Assembly (NCBI GenBank): GCA_016208105.1
Contig: JACQYS010000008.1
Location: forward strand, 211,090-275,089
DNA: 64,000 bases
Direction: 5' to 3'
From: Desulfovibrio sp.
GTDB lineage: Bacteria; Desulfobacterota; Desulfovibrionia; Desulfovibrionales; Desulfovibrionaceae
A program made the position numbers and the translations under genes. Below the pieces are notes generated by a model. That model was given only the letters and a program-made list of their open reading frames with translations, searched no databases and was not told the origin of the DNA. The first letter of the stretch is position 1; every line of letters begins with the position of its first letter. This document shows, piece after piece, positions 46,549-55,124 of the stretch.

Positions 46549-48039
46549 ATGCCGCACTCCCTGAAGACTAAGCTGCATGTTACAACGGACAACCGGTTTC
46601 TGCCCCTGCTTCAAGGCAGCGTTCGGGTACTGGCGGAGATTGGCGGGTTATCCGGACGCGACATCCTAGCTCTTGAGCTGGCGACGGAAGAGGCCTTCCT
46701 GAACATTCGCGAACACGCCTATCCCGACGGTACCAATGGTGGCGTCTTTCTGCATGGCGAAATTGCCGGGGGCGAACTCAGGCTTTCCTTTGGTGACGAA
46801 GGATTGCCGTTCGATCCAGCTCGGATTGATAAACCGGCGGCTGAAACCGCCCGGGAATCGGCTGCCGGCTCCGGGTTGGGACTCAAACTCATTCACCATG
46901 CGGCTGATGAGGTACACTGGATCAATCAGGGGAAACACGGGAAGGAGCTACGGCTGGTAAAGCGCTTGCCCGGCAATGGTACCGTCCAGGCCGCAGCCCC
47001 CCAGCCGGTGGAAACTCCACAGGCTCCCATGCAACGATACGCGATACGGCCGTTGCACCCTGATGACGCCTTGCAGGTCTCTCGAATGTTCTGGCTGACC
47101 TATGGATATACCTACCGTTTCGAGCAGTTCTACCAGCCCGAAGGATTGCTCGAACTGGTGCAGGAGGGGAGGCTCGTCAGCTATGTGGCTGTCGCGGAAA
47201 ATGGAGAAGTGGTGGGCCATGTCGGCATGCTGCGCTCTGGCCCGGCCGCCATGGCTGAAATGGTAGCGCTGGCTGTATCGCCCCCCCATCGGGGGCGAGG
47301 GCTGCAAGCTGACTTGACCGAGGCCCTGGCCGCCAAGGCGCGGGAAATGAACCTGTTCGGACTGTCGTTCGGTGCCGTGACAAGCCACGCCATCAGTCAG
47401 CGGGAGGTGGCAAAGTTTGGCGCGCAACCCTGCGGGTTGGATTTGGCTACCATTTCTCCGTTCGGCTTTAAGGCTTTGGGTCTGGAAACCGAACCACCGC
47501 AACGCGAATCGTTCCTGCACTGCTTCAAGTATCTCGTCGCTCCCCCCCCTGCCTCTGTTCATGTCCCTACACGGCACAGGGAAATCGTCCGGCATATCTA
47601 CGCGAATCTCCAACGGCCCGTAATTCCGGGGGAACCATCCCGGCGCGGCACCCAGGGGAGCTATGCGGTTTCCTTCAACAAGCAAGACAACAAGGGCATG
47701 ATATTAGTCAAAGATGCCGACAGCCGACAGTGGCGAGAGATTCTGCGCGCCACTCTTGATCTGATAGATATTGCCGGAGCAGACCTGATATGCCTTGACC
47801 TTCCCTTGGCGCAGCCTGAAACCCCCCTTATTTGTGAACAAGCCGAAGAAGCGGGTTATTTCTTTGCAGGCATCTGGCCCCATGAAGCGGAGGATAGCGG
47901 TGATCTGCTGCGTTTGACACGCCTGTCCACAAAGATCGACCTAACCCGGTTGCAGTTCTTCGCCCCCTTTGCCCATGAGATCGCGAACTATGTCGGTGCG
48001 GCAATGAAGCGGGCCTGTGGTGGTTCATCCGCTCCCTAG
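46549..48039 (+). CDS. Anti-sigma-type HATPase fused to GNAT acetyltransferase
   Basis: A 496-residue multidomain protein. The N-terminal 140 residues form an RsbW-like histidine-kinase ATPase: N-box ELATEEAFLNIREHAYP, G1 FGDEGLPFDP and G2 GSGLGLKLIHHAAD. A proline/glutamine linker leads to a GNAT domain (about 165-300, VGHVGMLRSG and VSPPHRGRGLQADL). A third C-terminal region of about 190 residues has no clear assignment. It could couple a regulatory kinase to acetylation. It starts 13 bp after the protease gene and may be cotranscribed. Confidence 0.75.
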   Translation: MPHSLKTKLHVTTDNRFLPLLQGSVRVLAEIGGLSGRDILALELATEEAFLNIREHAYPDGTNGGVFLHGEIAGGELRLSFGDEGLPFDPARIDKPAAETARESAAGSGLGLKLIHHAADEVHWINQGKHGKELRLVKRLPGNGTVQAAAPQPVETPQAPMQRYAIRPLHPDDALQVSRMFWLTYGYTYRFEQFYQPEGLLELVQEGRLVSYVAVAENGEVVGHVGMLRSGPAAMAEMVALAVSPPHRGRGLQADLTEALAAKAREMNLFGLSFGAVTSHAISQREVAKFGAQPCGLDLATISPFGFKALGLETEPPQRESFLHCFKYLVAPPPASVHVPTRHREIVRHIYANLQRPVIPGEPSRRGTQGSYAVSFNKQDNKGMILVKDADSRQWREILRATLDLIDIAGADLICLDLPLAQPETPLICEQAEEAGYFFAGIWPHEAEDSGDLLRLTRLSTKIDLTRLQFFAPFAHEIANYVGAAMKRACGGSSAP

Positions 48040-48236
48040 AGGCCGGCAGAAATACTCGACTCTCCCTACCCTGCACTGTTCAAACTCGGTGTGGGACTTG
48101 GCGCGGGGCTTTCCTCCAAAAACAGCAAAACTGGATAATACCTGTTAGAATGCGGGAATCCTGTTTACTTATCCATTGGCTTCACATCACTTGGCGAGGT
48201 TATGAAGCTCGCTCACGCGAATTCTCACAGGAAGTA

Positions 48237-49640
48237 TCAAACCTTCTCGGCCGCAGACGCGGCATACTTCTCCATCTCCTTGACCTTGCGGAAAATGGTT
48301 GTCCGGTCCACCTTGAAGTGTTTGGCGACTTCCGTGATTGAGCCGTATTTATTGAGCCCTGTCTGAATGATGCTGGTTTCCAGTTCGCGCAAGATATCCT
48401 TGTAGGACTTGCCCTCGATGTCCACGTCCCGGATGACTTTGGCTGCAAGATCTCTCTTTCGTGTCGCGGAACGGGCGATGGGCAGGTCGCGAGCTTCAAT
48501 TACGTTCTTGCCGATGGTCACTACGAGCCCATGAATAAGGTTTTCCAGCTCGCGGACATTGCCAGGCCACTCATATTCGGTCAGCACGGATTCCGCTCCA
48601 GGGGAGAGTGTCATGGAGCGGCGGTACTTGGAGCTGTAGAACTCCAGGAAACAATGCGCCAGGGGGAGGATATCCGCCTTGCGTTTGGCAAGTGTCGGGA
48701 TGCGGATCACCGCGACCTTAAGCCTGTAATACAGATCTGACCTGAATCTGCCTTCGGCGACCTCTCGTTCCAAGTCTTTGTTGGTGGCGGCGATGATTCG
48801 CACATCGACCTTCTGGGAAACCGTTGAGCCCACGCGCATGATCTCCCAATCCTGGAGCACGCGCAAAAGCCTGGACTGCATTGTCATGGGCAACTCGCCG
48901 ATTTCATCCAGGAACAACGTCCCTGTGTTGGCGGCTTCAATAAGGCCCGCCTTGCCCTGTTTGCTCCCCCCGGAAAAAGTGCCTGGCGCATAGCCGAAAA
49001 GCTCCGTCTCCACGAGGTTTTCCGGCATGCTCCCGCAGTCGGCCTTTATGAAGGGCCTGTCCGCGCGCGGGCTCGTGGCGTGCAGCCTGCGGGCGAACAC
49101 GTCCTTTCCCACCCCGGTGTTGCCCAACAAGAGTACCGTGGCGTCCGTGGCAGCGATGATTCCCATCTGCCCGAAGACCTTCTTCATTGCCCTGCTGTGC
49201 ACGACCCTCGGACTGTTCTTGAGCTTTTCGTACTCTGGGTTCTGAAGATTTTTGAATGTCTCCAGGAGTTCTTTCTGCGCGGTAATCTGCTCCTTGAGTT
49301 CAAGCAAGGTGGTCACGTCACGGATAAATGTCACCACCATATCTACGTCACCGCGAGAGTTGAAAATCGGGTGCCCGTCAAGAACCACCTTTGTGCCATT
49401 TTCCAAGTTCTGCACCCTGGTCGCGGGCCGCTTTTCCTTGATGACGAACGGGTTGAGCACAACGTCGAAATGTCCGCGGTCGACCAATTCGAAAACCGAC
49501 TTCCCTATGAGCTCGTGGCGCGGCAAACCAGTCAGTTCCGAGTGCTTTGCGTTCAGGTGGACTATGACGCCGTTTTTGTCTGATATACAAACAGCTTCGT
49601 TGAATGCATCGAGGAATTGCTCAAAATATTGAGGGAGCAT
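48237..49640 (-). CDS. Sigma-54-dependent activator (PAS-AAA+-Fis) of the AOR/ABC cluster
   Basis: A 467-residue enhancer-binding protein. It has an N-terminal PAS domain (ISDKNGVIVHLNAKHSELTGL), a linker and an AAA+ domain. The AAA+ domain has Walker A GNTGVGKD and Walker B GTLFLDEIGE. Its sigma-54 contact loop is GTFSGG, further from GAFTGA than usual. The Fis helix is EVAKHFKVDRTTIFRKV. The overall plan and recognition helix closely resemble the isethionate regulator at 14473. It is divergent from the second ABC operon, whose upstream DNA carries the same dyad type and a strong sigma-54 promoter. Confidence 0.87.
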   Translation of the reverse strand: MLPQYFEQFLDAFNEAVCISDKNGVIVHLNAKHSELTGLPRHELIGKSVFELVDRGHFDVVLNPFVIKEKRPATRVQNLENGTKVVLDGHPIFNSRGDVDMVVTFIRDVTTLLELKEQITAQKELLETFKNLQNPEYEKLKNSPRVVHSRAMKKVFGQMGIIAATDATVLLLGNTGVGKDVFARRLHATSPRADRPFIKADCGSMPENLVETELFGYAPGTFSGGSKQGKAGLIEAANTGTLFLDEIGELPMTMQSRLLRVLQDWEIMRVGSTVSQKVDVRIIAATNKDLEREVAEGRFRSDLYYRLKVAVIRIPTLAKRKADILPLAHCFLEFYSSKYRRSMTLSPGAESVLTEYEWPGNVRELENLIHGLVVTIGKNVIEARDLPIARSATRKRDLAAKVIRDVDIEGKSYKDILRELETSIIQTGLNKYGSITEVAKHFKVDRTTIFRKVKEMEKYAASAAEKV

Positions 49641-49907
49641 GGCTGCTTACATTCCTTTATCAAGAAGTTAGCTGTCATTGATGCGTAAAGATACCGATTG
49701 GTGAAGCGTTCTGGAGTTCCTGAGGTGAGCCCCGTGTTCCAGGGAAAACCGCTCCGCAGCAAGCCTTGGATAAGACCTGCTCTGGGCACCTGGTTTTTGT
49801 TGCAGCTATGCACTGATTTTGACTTTTAGCTTTTTGAGGGTCTCAATCCTGCCTAACCCTGACTGGCCGCGCATTTCAGGGGATTTATCCCTGCTCTGTT
49901 CCATCTT

Positions 49908-50035
49908 GTTGCAGATGTGCAAGACAAATGCGTTTAGAGAAGAATGGAGGCTCTGTTTTCATAAAGCAAGGATTTTCAAACTGTTTTTTCAATTTTTCCT
50001 AGCCGCCGCCTTATCCCACCGTGCATATTTGCAAT
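49908..50035. promoter_or_regulatory. Putative UAS pair before the second ABC operon
   Basis: GTTGC-AGATGT-GCAAG at 49908-49923 and CGTGC-ATATTT-GCAAT at 50020-50035 both fit the half-site-N6-half-site plan of the isethionate region. The 13-mer TGCATATTTGCAA is identical at 50022 and at 14302. They lie about 190-320 bp upstream of the sigma-54 promoter. Confidence 0.6.
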
Positions 50036-50223
50036 ACATATTGAAGATGCACTACTATACTTATTAAGAATAACTCCTTTGTCAGCACTTGCCTTAACTA
50101 CTCCTGCCGGCTTCATCCTCAAACAATCATAAAATCACCCCGTTTTTGCCGCACACCACCAATTTCTGGCTCATATTTGAGTTTAACCGCGAGATCCATT
50201 TCGCACATCCTTGAATGGCAACA

Positions 50224-50240
50224 CTGGCATTATCCTTGCT
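50224..50240 (+). promoter_or_regulatory. Sigma-54 promoter of the second ABC/AOR operon
   Basis: TGGCAT-TATCC-TTGCT differs from the consensus TGGCAC-N5-TTGCW at a single position and has exact spacing. The predicted start near 50251 lies about 500 bp before the first clear gene, so the message has a long leader. Confidence 0.82.
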
Positions 50241-50756
50241 TTATTTGAGTGAATCACCTTGAGCATGAATGAGAAGAAAGACAAACAACTCCGCCATGCG
50301 TAATGTCGGCAACGTCCCGGTTATGGCGGGAATATTTTTTACCCTTGCAAGTCTTACATAAGACATATTACATATTTTTACAATCGGAATGAGGTCAGGG
50401 GGGCAGTTGGACAACTGGCTCCATAGCGCTTCGAAGGTGTCGTCTTCCGTCGTGACTCGTGAGAGAGCTCGCCGGTTAAACCCTTCCGCCAGAGGTGAAT
50501 GGAACAAACAGACGCAGCATGAAGCAATATACGGAGCAGGGGACTGAGCAGGGACACAAAAAAAATGATTCGCCCCCAAGAGACTGCTCCATGGATTGTG
50601 AACTCTATACCGAATGTGTCGTCATCGATGTCATAACGTTGTTTTCTTATTACGAAGATACACAGAATCAACCTTTTACGAACTGATACGAAGGGAGGAA
50701 CCGTAGCGCTGAAGAATTGAAGCAGGGCTTAAACATTTTCAAAGGAGACTTTCCTC
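50241..50756 (+). other. Long untranslated leader of the second ABC operon
   Basis: The stretch between the sigma-54 promoter and the binding-protein gene is AT-richer than its surroundings. It holds no reading frame with good coding signals; a 63-codon frame at 50495 has no clear ribosome-binding site or homology I recognise. A GAAGGGAGGAA motif at 50690 precedes no start codon. It could hold a structured leader or a small RNA, but I see no known riboswitch. Confidence 0.4.
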
Positions 50757-51824
50757 ATGAAGAGAAGCCTATTTGCCTTAACCGTTCTTTTCGCAGTACT
50801 GATAACAGCCTGCGGATTTTCCATCGCAGCAGACAAGTTTCCCATGCGCATCAGTGGCCAGCCTTGTTTGCACGGGCTTCCCACATGGCAGGCCATTGAA
50901 GACAAATCAGCCGCTAACTCTCCCCTCGACCTGAAATACTTGCTTTTCGCTTCAGGCGCTCCCCAAGTTGAAGCTTTGGCTGCCAACGAATGGGATGCTG
51001 GCGCCATCGGCACCATTCCCACCATGATGGCCAGTCTGCGCTACGGGGCGCTCTTGATTGGCATTTCCAACGATGAATCCGAAACCAACGACCTGTGGGT
51101 CCGCCCCGACTCTCCTCTGCTGAAAACAGCGGGCGCCAATCCGAAATATCCTGAAATCATGGGCACCACCGAGGATTGGAAGGGCAAGAGAATTCTTGCC
51201 ACCACCGTGTCCACCGGCCACTACGCCTTGACTTCGACCCTGAAGGCTCTGGGTCTTAAGGATAGCGACGTCAAAATCGTGCACATGGAACAAGGCCAAG
51301 CCATGGCTGCGTTTGGTGCCGGCGAGGGCGACATCATCCAGTTGTGGGCCCCTTCCAGCTACGTGGCCGAGGCCAAGGGCTGGAAGAAGGTTTCTTCCGG
51401 ACGCCGCGCCGGCGTCATGGTTCCCGGGGGCATCATCGTTCGCAAGGAATTCGCGGAAAAGAATCCCGACAAGGTGGTTGAGTGGCTCGACATCTACATG
51501 CGCGGCATCGAACAGATGAAAAGTGAGCCGCAGCAGAGCGAACGCGCCCTTTCCAAATACTTCAACGATTATTGCGGGCTTGAGATGACCCCGGAGCAGG
51601 TTGGCAAGGAGTTCAAGCTCCGCCCCCTCTTCAACGTCACTGAGCAGATAGAGCTTTTGACCAATCCGGACAAAGCACCCAAATGGATGAAGGACATCGC
51701 CCAGTTCATGGTGGATCAGGGGCGCATTTCGCAGGCCGAATACGATCGCTACGTGAAGGCCAATTGCTTCATCGATCCCAAGTTCATGAAAATGCTCGCT
51801 GAAAAGCGGGCCGCGAAAAAGTAG
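50757..51824 (+). CDS. ABC importer periplasmic binding protein, NrtA/SsuA/TauA-like
   Basis: A 355-residue secreted protein with a signal peptide (LFALTVLFAVLITACGFSIAA; the cysteine might be lipidated). It has a type II binding fold of the sulfonate/nitrate class (LFASGAPQVEALAANEWDAGAIGTIP, GKRILATTVSTGHYAL). It differs from the isethionate-operon protein. It heads an operon with two permeases, two ATPases, two dehydrogenases and an aldehyde oxidoreductase. The ligand is unknown; a hydroxylated sulfonate or other small organic anion is plausible. Confidence 0.85.
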   Translation: MKRSLFALTVLFAVLITACGFSIAADKFPMRISGQPCLHGLPTWQAIEDKSAANSPLDLKYLLFASGAPQVEALAANEWDAGAIGTIPTMMASLRYGALLIGISNDESETNDLWVRPDSPLLKTAGANPKYPEIMGTTEDWKGKRILATTVSTGHYALTSTLKALGLKDSDVKIVHMEQGQAMAAFGAGEGDIIQLWAPSSYVAEAKGWKKVSSGRRAGVMVPGGIIVRKEFAEKNPDKVVEWLDIYMRGIEQMKSEPQQSERALSKYFNDYCGLEMTPEQVGKEFKLRPLFNVTEQIELLTNPDKAPKWMKDIAQFMVDQGRISQAEYDRYVKANCFIDPKFMKMLAEKRAAKK

Positions 51825-51833
51825 AGCGCGTTC

Positions 51834-51864
51834 TCCCCCGGGAAAGGCACTCTTTCCCGGGGGA
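51834..51864 (+). other. Perfect hairpin after the second binding-protein gene
   Basis: TCCCCCGGGAAAG and CTTTCCCGGGGGA pair perfectly over 13 bp around GCACT. It lies 9 bp after the stop codon. Its position mirrors the hairpin after the first binding-protein gene, pointing to the same control of protein ratios. Confidence 0.8.
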
Positions 51865-51890
51865 CTACCCTAACTGAAAGGCGGCTAACG

Positions 51891-52727
51891 ATGCCCATCA
51901 CAACGACCTCCGACGCGTCGCAGATCGAGGCGGAGCGTGAAAGCCTCTACCGGCGCTCATTACGGGAAAACTGGATATCGGTTGTAAGCTTCATTCTGTT
52001 TCTTGTGAGTTGGGAACTCATATGTCGGCTGGGCATTATCGGGCCGTACCAGTTGGTGCCTCCAAGCGACGTGGTGGTCATATTCTTCGATAAGCTCATG
52101 AACCCCAATCCGGATGGCGCGCTGCTGTATGAACATTCAGTGACTAGCCTGGTCGTGGCCTTAAGCGGGTTTGTTGCGGCGGCCGTCATCGGTGTTCCGC
52201 TTGGGCTGCTCATGGGATGGTATCAGCCGCTGAACCTGCTGGTCCGGCCCATGTTCGACGCTGTCCGGCCCATTCCGCCCATCGCCTGGATTCCCATTGC
52301 CATCCTCTGGCTGGGTATCGGACTCCAGGCAAAGGCCTTCATCATCTTCCTGGCCGCATTCGTGCCATGCGTGATCAACTCGTTTACCGGAATCAGGTTG
52401 ACCAACCCGGTGCTCATCCGGGTTGCCCAGATATATGGGGCCTCCAACTGGGAGACCTTCCTTAAGATTGGCGTTCCCTCGGCCGTGCCCATGGTCTTCA
52501 CTGGGCTTAAGCTCTCCCTGAACGCTGCCTGGACGACCCTCGTGGCCGCTGAGCTTTTGGCCGCCTCCCAGGGGCTGGGCTACATGATCCAGATTGGCCG
52601 GCGCCTGGCCAGGCCGGACATCATCATCGTCGGCATGCTGACCATCGGGTTTCTCGGTGCGCTCATGTCCTGGGGGCTCACACGATTCGAAGCCCGCTTC
52701 TCTTCTTCGAGGAGGTTGACCCTATGA
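51891..52727 (+). CDS. ABC importer permease A, sulfonate/nitrate family
   Basis: A 278-residue permease with about six hydrophobic helices. The motif PIPPIAWIPIAILWLGIG and a coupling loop (AQIYGASNWETFLKIGVPSAVPMVFTGL) identify it. It overlaps the following permease gene by four bases (ATGA), so both are made together and probably form a heterodimeric channel. Confidence 0.88.
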   Translation: MPITTTSDASQIEAERESLYRRSLRENWISVVSFILFLVSWELICRLGIIGPYQLVPPSDVVVIFFDKLMNPNPDGALLYEHSVTSLVVALSGFVAAAVIGVPLGLLMGWYQPLNLLVRPMFDAVRPIPPIAWIPIAILWLGIGLQAKAFIIFLAAFVPCVINSFTGIRLTNPVLIRVAQIYGASNWETFLKIGVPSAVPMVFTGLKLSLNAAWTTLVAAELLAASQGLGYMIQIGRRLARPDIIIVGMLTIGFLGALMSWGLTRFEARFSSSRRLTL

Positions 52728-53509
52728 TTGCTTCCAAGGCCAAAACCAAATTCCTTACCATCGCGGCCCCTATCGGCTCGGCCATCATCTTTTTGACCTT
52801 CTGGAAGATAACGACACTGATCATAGGGACCAAACAGCTTCCTTCACCGGAGATGTTCTTCAATGAAGCCGTGCGCATGTTCACCGTCAAGATCGGCGGG
52901 AACAGCATATGGATGCACATATACTACAGCATGCGCCGGGTGCTCATCGCCTATTTCTGGGCCGGAATCATCGGTTTGCCCCTTGGATTGTACATGGGCT
53001 GGAGCCGGGTATGCGAAAAGATCGTCATGCCCATCTTCGAGCTTCTTCGCCCCATTCCGCCAATCGCCTGGATTCCCATAGCCATCCTCTGGCTGGGCAT
53101 CGGCGAGGGGCCGAAGGTATTCATCTGTTTCGTCGGCGCCTTCGTCATCTTCATACTCAACTCGTACACCGGCATGCGCTACATTGATCCCTTGCTGCTG
53201 GACGCCGCCCGTTCCTTCGGTGCCACTAGAAGCCAGCAATTCTTCAATGTGGCCATACCCGCAAGCCTGCCTTCGGTGTTCGCAGGCGTACAGAACGCCC
53301 TGAGCATGTCCTGGATGTGCGTTCTGGCCGCGGAGCTCGTCGGCGCCCGGGAGGGCGTTGGCTTCATAATCATCCAGGGAATGGACCTCAACAAACCCTC
53401 CATGATCCTCGTGGGCATGGCGATAATCGGCTTGGTTGGGGCTTTATTGGCAGCGACATTCAGATGGATCGAGAGGAGGTTGTGCCCATGGCGCAGGGAG
53501 CTGGTGTAA
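52724..53509 (+). CDS. ABC importer permease B, sulfonate/nitrate family
   Basis: A 261-residue permease sharing PIPPIAWIPIAILWLGIG with its neighbour but otherwise diverged. Its coupling loop is AARSFGATRSQQFFNVAIPASLPSVFAGV. Its 3' end overlaps the first ATPase gene by 22 bases. Confidence 0.88.
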   Translation: MIASKAKTKFLTIAAPIGSAIIFLTFWKITTLIIGTKQLPSPEMFFNEAVRMFTVKIGGNSIWMHIYYSMRRVLIAYFWAGIIGLPLGLYMGWSRVCEKIVMPIFELLRPIPPIAWIPIAILWLGIGEGPKVFICFVGAFVIFILNSYTGMRYIDPLLLDAARSFGATRSQQFFNVAIPASLPSVFAGVQNALSMSWMCVLAAELVGAREGVGFIIIQGMDLNKPSMILVGMAIIGLVGALLAATFRWIERRLCPWRRELV

Positions 53510-54255
53510 CCAAAATCGAATGCACGAACGTCTCGAAATCCTTTCATGTGCAAAATCACAGGATGCAGGTGTTGGATGACGTCTCCCTGACCGTGCGCGA
53601 AAATGAGTTTCTTGTGATCCTGGGACCGGGACAGTGCGGCAAGACAACGCTGCTCAACTGCATCGGCGGGCTGCTGGGTCTCGACGCGGGTTCGATACTC
53701 ATAAATGGCCAGCCCATGACCGGCCCTGGCCCGGACAGGGGCATCGTCTTCCAGCAATACGCCCTTTTTCCCTGGAAGACCGTCTTGGACAACGTGGCCT
53801 TCGGTCCCATGGTGAACGGTGTGGGCAAGGAGGAACGCTACGCCACGGCCAGGAAATACATAGAGCTGGTGGGATTGCAGGGTTTCGAGGACGCCTATCC
53901 GTTTTCGCTTTCCGGAGGCATGAAGCAGCGGGTTGGCATTGCCAGGGCCTACGCCAACAACCCGGACATCCTGCTTATGGACGAGCCTTTCGGCGCCCTG
54001 GACGCCCAAACCCGCTACGCCATGGAAAAAGACATCCTGCAAATCTGGCAAAAGGAACAACGCACCGTTCTCTTTGTCACCAACAACATTGAGGAAGCGA
54101 TCTACCTGGGCGACCGGGTCGTCCTCATGTCGGCCCTGCCCGGGAAGGTCAAAAACGAATACGTGATCGACGTTCCTAAACCCAGGGCATACACGGACCC
54201 GACCTTCCTGAAACTGCGTAAGGAAATCTCCAACGATACCGACCTGGCGCTATAG
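53488..54255 (+). CDS. ABC importer ATPase A (H-loop histidine missing)
   Basis: A 255-residue nucleotide-binding subunit. GAGAGGAGG precedes the ATG at 53488. Walker A is GPGQCGKTT, the Q-loop is VFQQYALFPW, the signature is intact LSGGM and Walker B is ILLMDEPF. The H-loop histidine is asparagine (FVTNNIEEA, codon AAC). It thus provides a good signature but a weakened own ATP site. Confidence 0.9.
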   Translation: MAQGAGVTKIECTNVSKSFHVQNHRMQVLDDVSLTVRENEFLVILGPGQCGKTTLLNCIGGLLGLDAGSILINGQPMTGPGPDRGIVFQQYALFPWKTVLDNVAFGPMVNGVGKEERYATARKYIELVGLQGFEDAYPFSLSGGMKQRVGIARAYANNPDILLMDEPFGALDAQTRYAMEKDILQIWQKEQRTVLFVTNNIEEAIYLGDRVVLMSALPGKVKNEYVIDVPKPRAYTDPTFLKLRKEISNDTDLAL

Positions 54256-54266
54256 GAGGATCAGCA

Positions 54267-55040
54267 GTGATACCGCGCACGAAGGAAGAATACGCGTCTG
54301 GAAAAGAGGTGAAGGTCAAGGTGGAGGACTTCACCAAGTACTATGACGACCTGCTGGTGCTCAAAGACATCAACTTCGACATATACAAGGGCGAGATGCT
54401 CTGCATTGTGGGCCCAACGGGTTGCGGGAAAACCACGTTCCTCAACTGCCTGTCGCGGTTCATACCCATGAGCAAGGGGGATATCCTGGTGGACGGGGTC
54501 CCTGCTAATCCTCAAATCCACAACATCGCCTTCGTCTTCCAGGAAGTATCGGCCATCCCCTGGCTTACCGTGGAGGACAACCTCCGCTTCGGCCTGCGCA
54601 TCAAGCGCTTGCCCGAGGAGGAGGTGGAAAGCCGGGTCGAGAGCATGCTCGACCTTGTCGGGCTTCGCAAATACCGCCGCTACTTCCCAAAGCAGCTCTC
54701 AGCCAGCATGGAGCAACGGGTGGTGATCGCCCGCAACTTCGCCATTCAGCCCGATCTCTTGCTGATGGACGAACCCTACGGCCAGCTTGACGTGAAACTG
54801 CGATACTATCTCGAGGACGAGCTTCTTCGCATCTGGAAGGAGCTTGGGACCACGGTTTTGTTTATCACGCACAACATCGAGGAAGCGGTGTACCTTGCCG
54901 AGAGAATTCTCATCCTTTCGCCCAAGCCCTCCACAATAAAGGAGGAGGTCATCGTCGACCTGCCAAGGCCTCGCGTCTACGACGATCCGGAATTCGTGAA
55001 AATCCGCGACCATGTCACGGAGTGCATCAAATGGTGGTAG
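54267..55040 (+). CDS. ABC importer ATPase B (degenerate signature motif)
   Basis: A 257-residue nucleotide-binding subunit starting at GTG after TAGGAGGATCAGCA. Walker A is GPTGCGKTT, the Q-loop is VFQEVSAIPW, Walker B is LLLMDEPY and the H-loop FITHNIEEA keeps its histidine. The signature is LSASM, so the partner's opposite site is degenerate. Together with ATPase A it forms one good and one poor composite site, as in the first importer. Confidence 0.9.
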   Translation: MIPRTKEEYASGKEVKVKVEDFTKYYDDLLVLKDINFDIYKGEMLCIVGPTGCGKTTFLNCLSRFIPMSKGDILVDGVPANPQIHNIAFVFQEVSAIPWLTVEDNLRFGLRIKRLPEEEVESRVESMLDLVGLRKYRRYFPKQLSASMEQRVVIARNFAIQPDLLLMDEPYGQLDVKLRYYLEDELLRIWKELGTTVLFITHNIEEAVYLAERILILSPKPSTIKEEVIVDLPRPRVYDDPEFVKIRDHVTECIKWW

Positions 55041-55124
55041 GTTATTCGGCCATGAGCCCCATATCCGAAAGCCATTGCGGATTCTGCGATGATTCCCTGA
55101 AGAAGACGAGCACAGGCGAGAGAC

